A stretch of DNA of 64,000 bases from Bigelowiella natans CCMP2755 (GCA_000320545.1 ADNK01002290.1:62001-126000), one strand, 5' to 3'; counted from the first letter of the stretch, positions 28,059 through 39,375 are shown. Translations and numbers: made by a program. Notes: a model not told the origin generated them from the letters alone.

Positions 28059-30496
28059 TTGCATCACCTAGGTTCACAAGGAGGACGTCCATTTTCAATG
28101 CACATCCATTTCTTCGGTGCTGAAACTTGTCAAGTTCGCTGGCAAGCTAGGAAACATGATTTGAACAAACTGTTGGAGAACAAACTGACAAGGAGGGCTG
28201 TCAGATCTTTCGTGACAATCGCGATGCTGTGTTTGAGTTTGAGGTTTCAAAAGATGGATGACGTGTGGAATTCAATGAAATTGGCACTGAAGTTTGGAGG
28301 TTTGTCGACATCTGGATTGTCACTGCTCACCGGAGCTGGACTTGGCAGTTCGCGATCGAAAGCCCAACGTTTGCACCAAAAAATGGTTTCAGACGAAAAA
28401 GAACGTGTTGAATCGATGAAGCCCACCGTGGAATGGGCCGATGATTTCAACAGAAATTCAGCTGTGCAGCTTCCAAAATTCAACTCAGTGTGCAAAAGTT
28501 GTCAATGGACAGTTGTTGTAGCGAAGCATCATCCCAGCATCAAAGAACCTGTTCTTTGCATGGAACAAAATCAAATTGAAAGGAAATCAACAGTGCCAGA
28601 CATCAAACAATGCTCTTCACAAAACTCAAACTTCCACATTGACGTGTTGAACCATGATCATGATCGCGACCATCTTGCTGATTCACTCGTTGCAAAATGC
28701 AACGTGAGATCAGCACCGTCAAAATTGACGAAGAGTGGATTGGATGATGTGCATGCACCTGACAGTGATGAATGCAAGAAGCTCCACAATGCAATGATCA
28801 AAAAAGTTGACGGACCAAGGCATGTGACTCCGTTGAAATTGATGGGCTTCAACATCGGCAGCACTGAAGGGATGATGACTTGTTCAAAAGAATCATGATC
28901 ACAATCTGTCGAAAGAAGACATCCTGGAGCAATCAAGATCGCAGTTGTTGATTGTCAGATGTGTTGGCGCTTGATGAAGGTCATTTGAAAGTGAACAAGA
29001 AACAATGCAAGTGCTTTTTTTCCTGATTTGTTTTTCGCAGGTGCATTGGTCTTCAAAAACTGCCACAGAAAAATGTGGAAAGTGCATGTTTCCTGCTTTG
29101 GGCTGGTGGCATTCTTGCAAGCAAATGAATCTCACATTGTGGGCAAGATTCAAGTTTGCAAATGAGAAAGTTTTCAAAGGCTTGTTTCCAGTCGGAAACT
29201 TCTGCGACAAACCTGAATGTTCAGGTCAGATCGTTTGTGTGTTTTCATTGATGAGAGAAGCAGCAAGGAAAATGAAACAAGAACTTGATGGCCTTCATGC
29301 TGATCTCAGAGCTCACACGAACAAGTGCATTCACTGCTGCTCTGAACCAAGTGACACTGAATCTGAGATCAAATTGAGGGAGTTGCTCCATCTTTTGCGT
29401 CATTTCATGCCTGTGACTCAAGATCATGGACTTTCGATGAAGAACGACATGTTTGAGACTGCACGTGCTTTGCACACGAAAATGGTTCTGATGTTCGCAA
29501 ACTTTGAGCACAGAGAACGTGTGCGAAACACACTGTGTTTTGACATGGTCCTCAGAAGCATTGAGCAAGAAAATGGCCAGTTGTGGAAATTCATCAAGAC
29601 GTCCCCCAACTGGTTCAATGAAGAAAGCGGAGAAACACTGAACTCCATGTTGGCGACGAAAATGAATCGTGACCCCAAGCTAGCAAGAGGGGTGAAGTGA
29701 AAAGCATGAATGACAAACACATTGTCACAAAGAAAACAGAAAACGTGGGAAGTCACACGAAAGTGCGAAAAGGGTCTCGGTCTTGCACACTTGACAACAA
29801 GAAAAGATGATTTCGATGGTGATTGCAAGAACATTGACACCACCGTCAGTGTGTTGCGACAATTCATCAATGTGCATGCAAGCACATGGAATGAAGAAAA
29901 AAAAGACAACGTGAAAAGGACTGCAATGTGCTTCAAATGCCAAGCTGCAGAGAACATGGAAGACGACGAATGGGCAGTTTGCAAAGATCTTTCAATGAGA
30001 AAAGACAGAACATTGCACACGTTGAAATGTGATGAGAACCTGACTAGCTGACATTCAGAAGCATTGACGAAGCAGATGATGTTCATGAAAAAAAACACAG
30101 CCAATTTTTTGAAGGAAAAGAAGACGTCGTCGTTCATGAGGACCTCAACGGCAACTTTGTGTGACAACAACATGGGGAATGTCAACAATGATGTGGAACC
30201 GCTGGATGTTGAGGTTTCAAACCACAATGGCATGACAAACTTCAAAACCACACAATGGATTGACAAAAATGACAATGAGCGTGTTGTTTGAAGAGCCTTT
30301 TTTGCATTGCCAGGTGGAAGATGCAGAAGAAAAGGAGGATCACAAATTGGCAGAGCAACCTCGATGCCAAATGAGAATTCGCAATGACAGAACATTTTGT
30401 CCGAACGACTGGAACGAATTTGATGTCGAAGAAGAAACAGACGATGATCCCACAATTGATTCTTCAGAGGAATCAGAATCGAGTTTCGCACCATGA
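28059..30496 (+). CDS. Rightward ORF group in the TA-depleted island, unknown product
   Basis: Rightward open stretches at 28059-28898 (279 codons), 29005-29700 (231 codons), 29710-30051, 30064-30291 and 30260-30496. The first contains a Gly/Ser-rich helix-turn segment (GLSTSGLSLLTGAGLGSS), a DDF motif and CKSCQW. The second contains paired cysteines (CGKCMF, CIHCC) and a conserved-looking end (NWFNEESGETLNSML). This arrangement is reminiscent of transposase-like proteins of large protist and cnidarian elements, but I cannot name the family and no complete catalytic triad can be assigned by eye. The opposite strand at 29424-30551 is also open for 375 codons, a composition effect, so the coding strand is a judgement. 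Confidence 0.35.
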
Positions 30497-31078
30497 GTTC
30501 CAAAGACATTGGTCGCCCATGCATTGCAGTTTTTCCGTTTTGTTCATGCAATGTGAATGGTCTTGCACATTCAAATTTTCAGCAAACAAGAAAAACTGTG
30601 GGCATTTTTTCCTGTTTTGTGTGAATGCCCTGGAATTAGTTTTTGGAGTGTGTCGATCCATCTTTGTCACTTTGCTCTGCGCGATCATGAAGGTTTCAAA
30701 ACCAACTGCATGAAGTTTTTGATCACTCAACAGTTCGGTTCTGTTCCCACATTCTGCCTCTGTGCAAGTTGTGATCTTTTCGGTCAGTTTGATTGCTGTC
30801 AATCTTGCTTGTGACAGTGTGTGTGTTTGGGCATTGCGTCTTGTGCAATGAGCTTCGCGGCCTGAGAGTTCGTGCTCGTGCCAAAATCATGCCAAATGCT
30901 CAGAGCTGGTGGTTGCGTTTGAATGCTGTTGTTGCACTCATTACTCTTGCCAATGCGTCGCGACGCTCAACTGCTGCTGTTCATGCGCACGATCAGGCCA
31001 GGCTTTCGGACACGTTGTTGCGTTGCGCTTTTGATGCTCGTGTTGAAAATGAGCTCGGATTTGAGCATTTTCTTCATG

Positions 31079-31095
31079 CACTTGAGCTCACCAAG
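31079..31095 (-). repeat. Right inverted repeat of the island
   Basis: CACTTGAGCTCACCAAG, matching the reverse complement of 23702-23718 with one mismatch. TA dinucleotides return about 30 bases further right, at CTAGC (31,124). Confidence 0.5.
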
Positions 31096-31680
31096 ATGTG
31101 TTGCATCGTTCGCACATCGATCTAGCATGCACGCTACACGCTAGCACGGCGAGTTGCACTAGTACAGGTAAGTATGAGACAGATGTAATGAAATGTTCAA
31201 TTTTTTCCAATTGTCATCCTAATGTAGCTGTGCAATGCAGCGGCTACAGCGCTTAAGTTGTACATGTTTGTTTCCTTTGTCACATGTTGCATGCTTGAAA
31301 ATGCATTGCAATTCTGCACATACCGGCTACACAACATGCATTACAACATGACTACTAGACTAGATAACTCTAGCCCACCATCAACATACACCTGCTAGCA
31401 AGGCTAGAAGCTAGGAAGGCACGCCTAGCTAGCTAGCTAGCCATGAACGTCTAACATCATGTGTTGGCCCACCACTTGGCTGTACATGCATCGCTAGCTA
31501 AATCGGACGTCTAGACGTGATGGAGTGCATATCAAGCAGCGCCGTGCTAGCATGGTATCGCGCATAATTCACATATTGTTAGACAGATTGATCATTAATG
31601 AATCCATGAGATGCAACGCGAGCAAGCTCATTTCATCGCAAATTTAGGTCCATCTAGCTAGCTAGTACCCATAGCTTTGC
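31096..31680. other. CTAG-rich flank of the island, with a dispersed repeat
   Basis: Many CTAG tetranucleotides, including GCTAGCTAGCTAG clusters (31,380-31,510). The segment 31,423-31,448 (GCCTAGCTAG...CCATGAAC) recurs at 36,161-36,182. No gene seen; the 3' end of the DXO gene reaches 31,681. Confidence 0.5.
31192..31244 (+). repeat. Dispersed repeat, copy 1
   Basis: Shares GTCATCCT then ATGTAGCTGTGCAATGCAGC with 46,230-46,268, with a related TGTTCAA lead-in. It lies in the flank of the TA-depleted island. Confidence 0.65.
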
Positions 31681-34067
31681 TTACGACTCAAAAAACAACG
31701 CACCAAGCTAGCAAGTAAAGAGATTTTCACAACGCAAATAAATATGCAGACGACTTCACACAATCACCGGGGACTTACGTACATCCGTATGGAATCCCAA
31801 GGCGCAGAATAAGAAATTCGATACACCTGAGATTACAAGCAGTACATAGTTCATGAATTGCATGACTAAATGATAAAGTGGACGAAATCTTAGATGCCCA
31901 ACCTTAGAAGGATCCTTAACATTCTTTCTAATAAACTTCAGTATTTCGCTCGCAAAATTGAGGCATACGTTGCCATTCCATCCACCCTGCGGTATGATGT
32001 ACTTAATAGATAAAAGACACATGCAAGATGACAAAATATAATCTCTACCTTATCCCTAGCCATACGAGGGATCTTCAATGTTTCGAATGTTTCCACCTTC
32101 AGCACAGAGATTTGTATATGTATCTATGATGTCAAATATGATGATAATGTGCCGTTGTAAAAAGTTCAACACACCTCTTTAAGAATGTGGTCTTTTCGAA
32201 ACCCGCATTTTATCAAAGGTACCTAATAAATTTGCATCGTTTCAGCTTTTCACGAAATAGGAGTGAATTCCATCAGAAACTACCCCAACCAAATAGCTCT
32301 GTATCCAGAACTTTAGCAGTTTGTACTTCTAAGTAAATATGTCAATCGTCGTTTGGTTTAACAAATAATGTGAATTGCTCACACTTCACCACCCTTCTCA
32401 TCATAATCACCATCACCATCGACCCATTTGTTACCATCAACAATTTCAACACTAATCTGATTACTACCTGGAAAGAAATGCGCTGCCTTTCGCTCTCCTG
32501 TTAGAGGATAAGAATGAGGATGTGGTATCATCACATTCTAACTATTAGTAGTTATTATTCTGCAGAGACGTATAATTCTAATACTATTCTGACCTGATAG
32601 ACCGATGTCTTCAGCTCGATCCAAACATTCTCACCTGATAGACCGAAGTCTTCACTTCAATCCAAACATTCCCACAAGTGCTGCTATTATTACAACCATC
32701 GTCTCTGGTTGCCTCTTCACCTTCTTCTTCACGACGACGAGGGCCAATGCAATCAATCTCTGCCCCCAACAGCATCTCATGATCTGAAGTTAATATTTGT
32801 TATACGCATTAAATAATAATAAACTATGAACGAAGATCACGCGTGAGGAGATTAATAATAGCTCCTAGTTACTTACTTACCGCCAATTTTGGCCCTAACA
32901 ACCACGCAATGCTCACGATGTTTCTCCATTGAAGAACCGGCTTCATCGTCGTTTTGCTGTGTATCGGGGGGGTGCTTTGTACAAATCTCCTCAAATCTTC
33001 GGCCCATATACCTTTAGCATTAAGGGCTATTGTTACTGGAAAGAAGAAGAAAAATGGAGAAAGAGTTGATGTTGGCTCAGGTCGCCGACAACAATTATTT
33101 CTAGATAGAAGTATCCAAAACAACGAACGATCGGAGCAGTCATGCACACCAATGCGACATCTATGCATGCATGCATGCAAAATAGTAATCGTATCAAAGA
33201 AAACAAAAGGGTTATCACAAGTTTGAGAAGAGTCTTCTCGCAATATATGTCCATCGTAAAGCAATTTTAGTTGGATGATCGCGAAGTAGGATATTTGAAT
33301 TTCAACAGATGTAGTAGTAGTAGTAGTAGTAGTAGTAGTAATTGAAATAGTAAAAATACCGAAACTAACATTACATGAATCGGCGGCTTCTATCATCGAG
33401 CGGGTCAGGGGTTTTGACTACGTCCAACCTAATCCAACCTTCCTGTCAATATATGTATGTGTGTGTGTGTGTGTGTGTAATATATGCATGCATGCATGTG
33501 TGTGTGTGTGTTATATTCTCCTGTACTCAGAACTGTTGGGTATATATGTATATCCCACTCACCTCGGTTTTCGTCGCATGAATATGATACCTGAAAACCA
33601 ACACATATGCAAAAGAGGAAGTATATATTATGTCAAGGCAATTATTCCTCCACTAGTTGTATACTGTTTTGGTATTACTCATTCCGAAGATACGGTGTTG
33701 CTAGAATCTTGTTGAGATTGTTTCGGAATGATACAAATCTGAGAATCATTTACAACATTTGAGTTTGTGATAACAGCGATCACGTTGTGGATTAAATGTT
33801 AGGATCATTCTGCTTATTATTACCCTCGAAAAGTAGATAATAAGGACTTCGTGGTTGAGTTTTGTCTCAACGTATTTGTCACGAAATCGAGAGTAGAATC
33901 GTCTTCGGGCTCCTGCAAATAAATTCTTTGAATAACGGAAAATAGTAACATTATGATCATCACAAGCAGCACCTTATAGTCTTGATATTCGTCCAGAAGG
34001 GAGGTTCCTGTCTTCGGGTCTTTGTACACCGGAGGCATACCACCTTTCGTTAGGATGTGGTGTAGCG

Positions 34068-34102
<35 letters not shown>

Positions 34103-34802
34103 GGATGACTCAAATACTATATTGATGATAAAACTAGTAGACTGCTCGATCGCGTTCGCATGCGCTTTCAAAACCTAGTTTCCATGATTTCGAGTCTCCT
34201 TTAATACGTGTGAAGGAGGCAAGATACTTTGGACGAGAAACCTTGATGTTGTGCTCCAGATGTCTGATGAGTAGTTGTTCACAATGTAGTAGTGTAACCA
34301 TCATCATGTTAGACGACGAGGATTATACAAGGCATACCGTTGTTCATAGCGGCGAGGTACTTTGAGATGCGTAAGGAGTATTTCTCCAGGACGTGAATAT
34401 GGATCCCTAGACGACGAATCCGTGCTACCCCTTACACCCCTGAATATAAAAAAAAACCTTTTACAAACTGAGAGTAGTAGTAGTGTCTAATCTTTACTTA
34501 CCTCCGCAACACTGCTGTGTTTGTTCTGGAAGTTCCCGTTTCTGTTCTCGAGCGTTTTGACCTTGTACGGAAAGCGAACACATATGCTCCTATTTGAAAT
34601 ACTACTACGACACCCTTTCTACAAACCACCCACAGCAAACAACGATTAGAATGGTAAAAATATACACTCTAGGTTCCACTAAAGCTCTTATAACCAAGCA
34701 TTGGGGGCAGGCAAGCTGTTCATGGCTGCTTCATATGTGTGCAGACCCTGAAGAGTTGACTTCCAAATCAGACGACGGCCTCCCGCGCCTTCGATCCATT
34801 GT
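31681..34802 (-). CDS. DXO/Rai1-family decapping and pyrophosphohydrolase nuclease
   Basis: Leftward exons joined by phase give the whole DXO fold. In order: YKDPKTGTSLLDEY (34,0xx), EPEDDSTLDFVTNTL (33,9xx), VSYSCDENR and EGWIRLDVVKTPDP (33.4-33.6 kb), YMGRRFEEICTKH (33.0 kb), LLGAEIDCIG followed by WIEVKTSVYQ (32.6-32.8 kb), RISFQ, KYKLLKFWIQSYLVG, VPLIKCGFRKDHILKE, VETFETLKIPRMARDK, WNGNVCLNFASEILKFIRKN, VYRISYSAPWDSIRMY and LGALFFES with stop at 31,681. GAEIDC, IEVK and the GFR block match the metal-binding and RNA-binding motifs of DXO, which removes incomplete caps and degrades faulty mRNA. Exons above 34.1 kb (start proposed at 34,802, MDRRRGRPSSDLE) are tentative. Catalytic motifs look intact. 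Confidence 0.85.
32593..32674 (-). repeat. 41-bp tandem duplication of a DXO exon end and its splice donor
   Basis: Copies 32634-32674 and 32593-32633 match at 36 of 41 positions. Each encodes WIE-V/L-KTSVYQ followed by a GT donor (GTGAGA in the upstream copy, GTCAGA in the downstream copy). Using the upstream donor keeps the frame; reading on to the second donor hits an in-frame TGA. The downstream copy is therefore intronic or a rare alternative. Confidence 0.8.
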
Positions 34803-36510
34803 CGCCAAAAAATAAGCGATTAAAAGCAGGTAGCGGAATGGAACCACCTTGTTCTTACTCGTTCGTTAGTGCGCGCTTTGCGAAGACAGCTCTGCTGTTG
34901 CTGGGAACGGTCTCAGTTACGTACTACGTGCTGTTGGCAAGCAGTGGCAGGCAGTTGCAATGAACAAATTCAACCACAGAAGTCCATTTTTCATCGAAGA
35001 AACTTCGTAACTCAAGAGTCGAAATAAAAATCAACGTGATTGGCTGAAATTAAGAAAAGGGAGTTCAATGCTTGTACATTTACGAAGAAACTTCAAGATT
35101 CTCACTCCAACTTTTCTCCTGTTTGAGCTGCACGACTTGACTTTGCTCCAATGGGAGCATTTCTGTCTTTCTTTCTTTCTTGCAAAGCATGAGAGACGCA
35201 ACTCTGAACGTTGTGAAGCCAAGGAGAATGCGCACGTAGGGTTCCTTGATCTCATGAAAGCTCATCAAGGCACGGGAACCATCGTCATGGTGTGAGACGG
35301 GTTTCTTGCTTTGTTCCACGAAACATTCCACGAAACTTTCCACTTCTTTTGGCGTTGTGAGTGCACTTTGCTGAGAATGATGAGATCCAGTGCACCAGCT
35401 GACAGTGCTGTGCAGAAGTGTGTAAAACACAATCACATGTGTCTAGATGTGCACGCGCAGGCTAGCAGGTAGCTAGCTAGCTAGGTGGACACGCACAAGT
35501 GCACAACACACATCAGCCCAGTTGGTTCGCCGGTCTGTCAGGCTGGCAGGTTTCACGTGTCACACGGCACGGGTGCACAGCTCGTGGTTCGCGGTCACCA
35601 ACGAGTCTGAGCTAGCTAGCTAGCTGAGTGCATGCACCACACCTGCCATGCCAGCATTCATGCACATTGCTAGCATTGCCAAATTGGCACACCAACAGTC
35701 TAGCTAGCTAGCAGTCCATCCTGGCGCAGTGTCATGCAAAAGTGTGCACAACAATCGCGAAGCATGTGCCGCGGTTGGACACGCACAAGCGCACAATGTT
35801 GCGTGCGTGTGAAGCACGTGCACGACTACTGCGACAGGTGGCACTCGATCGTTGGTGACCGCAAACCGCACCATGCTAGCATGAGCTGTGCTCGCGCACA
35901 ACCTGCTGGATCTAGCAGTCTAGCAATGCTGCGAACTGGCCTCTGTGTGTCAACAACCCGGGCCAAAGCTGCGGCGCTGTTGCTGGCTCATTCATTGTAC
36001 ATGTTGATCATGTTGTGTCATGCACGCGACTGCATGATGGACATGTAATATCACAATAGACAAAGTATATATCATCTGAAATTACTGTGTCTACAATCTG
36101 CGAACGTTCGCACGCCCGTTCCTGCTACATCATGGTAGCTATAGCTAGCATGTGTGGTGTGCCTAGCTAGCTAGCCATGAACAGGAGCTCAATGATTCGG
36201 CGTGCGATGCACACTGTTTTTGCAATCTACCAATGCAAGTAAGATTGCCTAGCTTTGTTAGACAGTGTCCCTCCCAAGTCTAGAAAGTCCACCGCTAGAC
36301 AGGTAACAGGTACGTGCATGGTGTCGTGCACAAATAGAAACTAATCGTTTTGTATTTGTGTAAATATGCATGGTGTATCTACCCAAATGGCACTCGAATG
36401 CCAAAACAAGATGGATATGTTCCCTACATTGTATTTATTTCTACTGGCACATTTAACATATTTTTTAAGTTTGGTTCTTAATAGTAAACGCACTTTGGCT
36501 TCTTCCGAAA
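34803..36510. other. Intergenic region with a TA-poor, CTAG-rich island (about 35.1-36.3 kb)
   Basis: TA is scarce from about 35,110 and mostly within CTAG (GCTAGCTAGCTAG at 35,465-35,485, 35,610-35,625 and 35,700-35,712). It holds an inverted repeat (35,584-35,602 against 35,849-35,867, 18 of 19 matching) and a direct repeat of GGACACGCACAAG (35,486 and 35,777). A leftward open stretch at 35,080-35,436 may be a relic coding fragment. No intact host gene. Confidence 0.55.
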
Positions 36511-38914
36511 CTAACCAAAGATAACCAGAACAATGGTGGTATTGTCCTTGCCAGCTCGAATCAACATCTGAGGGGTTCATTTAAATTATTTCTTACTAAT
36601 CGAATATTTATTTTTTCAATGATAATACCGCTTCCTCGATGATAGCTTTTACAGCATTCTCGCAATCCTACCGTGTATAAGATAGAGATTCAGAACGAGT
36701 CAGCTGATTAAGAACCTCAAGATAATTCCGTTTATACGCACCTGCTGACATATTTCTGGCGAAGGCACTTCATACTTAAATTTTGAGGCTTTTTGCGGAT
36801 CTGCTCGCTCTTTCTCCTCCGCTGTTCCTTGCCGTCCAGTTAAGGCTGAGCTCGAACGTTTACATTGCTCCATTTGCAGGAAAGAATGTATAAAATTTAC
36901 TGCCTGATGAACAAGTTCATCCATCAAGTAAACTTGCATGCAATGATAGGTACTAGTGAGAACAACCTCCTCCGGAGAAAACACATCCCAGAGTCCGTCA
37001 GAAGCCATGAGAAGAAACTGGTCCAATTTACTGAATGATGTTCACAATAAAGATGTTCACAGTAAAGACAAGGGTTAATTTGTGGTTGCTAATGATGATC
37101 TAACATATAGTCACAGATGCGATTCACCTTATTGTAAATTTCGTGAGAGCTGGTTGAGCGATTACTCCAAACTTCTTTGTCTAACGATCATTTTTGTAAT
37201 TATTTGTTGCCCGGCTGCGCTACTTCGCACTGACTACAGCTACTGCAGCTAAATATTCAAGATGTGCATACATGCATATTTATGAAGTAAAAATAACAAC
37301 CTTGTAGTCTCCGAAAGAACGTGAAACTCCCAGTTGGCCCATAACTCTACAGAGGTAAAGAAATCGGCAACGGTGATTAGTTGTCATAATATGAGCGCAC
37401 ACCTTGCTTAATACCTTCCTTCTGCGTCTACGTAGCCATAGTAACCCTCAATTCTCTTTCTTTCAGATAGAATCTGCAAATACCGCATGTTAAACGTCGG
37501 ACAAGTCACAAAGAACTCTTTGGTGAAGGTACCATTGGAGAGTGATCTGTTGTAAGACGAATAGCACGAATCTTTTCATTCTAAATGAAATTAATTTTGG
37601 GATGAAGATACATCAGTTTCGAAAATCACCATAGCACATGGGTCAATTTTACTTCACCTTCACTGAATGGCGGCGGCCTAGTACCGCTTTAGAGTCACCT
37701 TTACGAATAATTCAGTTCACGTTCAAATTGCACCAGCTTCTTGAAAATGTGTTTTTCTATCTCACCAACATTTGCCAGCCAACATTGAGCGTCATGGATT
37801 AGTGCAGTTGTTGCACACGATCCATCCTAAGCCAATAGTCAGATAGACTCATAAGTCAATTTTTTTATCTCAAAATAACAATCTTGAATGACCTTCGGAA
37901 TTGGAGGCTTCTCAGCGTATATTTGCATCATCAGCTCTTTATCCGTCTACGCAATATATGTTAGACCAAACATTTTCTAGCAGGGAGTGTTGCAAATGGA
38001 AAACGACTCACTTTCAGATATGCTTGTAGAAGAGATCTCTGAAGTTGCTCAATCTAATATGTGTGGATAATTTGGTATGCTTGAAATATTTACATCAACC
38101 AAAACTAAAATTCCATAGGGAAAAGACTCATTTTGTCTTTGTTCCCAGTATTTAAACTACCGGAGGCATATCAGTGTCTGAAAGATAGCGAGTGAGTTCG
38201 TTTCCCAGCTTCAGGTGAAGCGTATCTGCCTGTTAGAAGTGGAGAATACGAAGCGATATATGAATATGATCAAGTTTATTTCGTAGATCTAATGTACATC
38301 TTTTCACTCTGCTATTAAGTTCAAAATTTGGAAGTTGTACCAAATATCTTGAACAATAATCCCCAGCATGCCCATCATATATTCCAAAAAATGCACATCT
38401 GAGTTGCAATCAAATATCAGCTTTAGATAAATCCCGCGAGATGTAATCATTTTCCTAAAGAGATCGACATCATAAATTTTCACCTAGGTGGGTTCACATT
38501 TTGGTTTTTCGGTCTAACTCTGAAGTTCGGAACGATTAATCGTTGATCCTGCTGGTAAGGTTTTTTCCCCTGAAGTAATAATTATGAGCTTGTTGGTATC
38601 AACATACCAATTAGAGGAAAGAATGAACCTTATGCGACATTCCGTGTGCATAAAAAGGACGAATTTCGACTTTCGGCTTCTGGTCCTCTTCGTCCATTTT
38701 ATCTTCATCCTTCGGTTCCTGTTTCACCTTCGCTGTCGGAAGGTCCCCAAATACTGCATCTGCATGACCTGAGTTCAGGGGATGAGGACGTGAGCAAATG
38801 TTCATACTTTCGAATATGTATGCATTTACCCTCTGTTTTCACTCTTTTATCTGTGTGTTCCTCCTCATCTGAGCGAGCCCGTTTAGTGCCCGCTGTGCCT
38901 TGCTTGGCGTCCAT
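36511..38914 (-). CDS. PP2C-family (PPM) Ser/Thr protein phosphatase
   Basis: About fifteen short exons. The N-terminus MDAKQGTAGTKRARSDEEE is lysine/acid-rich, with a VKQEP sequence of sumoylation-site type. The PP2C motifs then follow in order: GKKPYQQDQR (38.55 kb; the first metal Asp is kept though the usual NED is QQD), FFGIYDGHAG (38.37 kb), DGSCATTALI and CWLANV then GDSKAVLGRR (37.7-37.85 kb), RAIRLTTDHSPM, ERKRIEGYYGYV, VMGQLGVSRSFGDYK (37.3 kb), FLLMASDGLWDVFSPEEVV (36.96-37.02 kb), NAVKAIIEEA and the closing RAGKDNTTIVLVIFG with stop at 36,511. The four metal-binding acidic positions are all present, so activity is expected. Substrate unknown. It is divergent from the MHYT gene, with about 460 bp between their starts. 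Confidence 0.9.
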
Positions 38915-39375
38915 TGTTGCGTGGAATAATCAAACGCCAAGTTGTGTTCTGGGCTATGCCTTAAATGGCCTACGCTCTCTTTAGGGTTATGGCTCTTTCC
39001 AGGTCGCTCAAGCAAATTTGGCGCTTATCATTAATCATTAAATACCCTTAGGATTTATAAATGCGACATGTAATTATTATTGTCGCAACTGTTTCCAGCG
39101 ACGGTTCTATTCGAGGTTGATGATTTTCGAACTTTTCTCTATTTTCCCGTACACTTTGATCTATCTGTGGCGTTACGACGTACACAGAATCGAAACGGTG
39201 TCCACTATCCAACAATCTCAACCGCGGTGTAGGGCACATAGCAGTAAACTCAGCCGCAGAATAGTGTAGCAAGCAAGGGTTGCTCGGGTGCGAATTGAAG
39301 AGGTTTGTGTTGGCAAATTACATGAACATTTCCCATTTCCCTCAAGAGTGGTGTTGAATGTGTTGTGCAGCGGCA
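38915..39375. promoter_or_regulatory. Shared upstream region of the divergent PP2C and MHYT genes
   Basis: 461 bp between two divergent starts with no coding exon visible. A bidirectional promoter is inferred from position only; no element is identified. Confidence 0.35.

Larger units (their letters stand above)
23702..31095. mobile_element. TA-depleted island bounded by inverted repeats; putative large DNA transposon or provirus-like insertion
   Basis: A 7.4 kb block with about 16 TA dinucleotides by eye, where base composition predicts several hundred. About half of these sit inside CTAG (for example 24,210; 25,306; 28,069; 29,679). TG, CA and TGCA are in marked excess, and the gene-type microsatellites of the rest of the window are absent. 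A 17-nt inverted repeat (16 of 17 matching) lies at the two edges. Two ORF groups point outward: leftward at 24.1-27.2 kb and rightward at 28.1-30.5 kb. No reverse transcriptase, integrase or polymerase motif was recognised. It sits between the 3' ends of two convergent host genes. Identity as a mobile element is inferred from the ends, the foreign composition and related intergenic islands. Confidence 0.6.

Noticed and set aside
29424-30551. 375-codon leftward ORF in the TA-depleted island
   Set aside because: It overlaps the rightward group in antisense. With TA nearly absent, TAA and TAG are missing on both strands and only TGA can stop a frame, so long antisense ORFs are expected. Its Phe/Cys/Ser-rich composition is that of a shadow frame.
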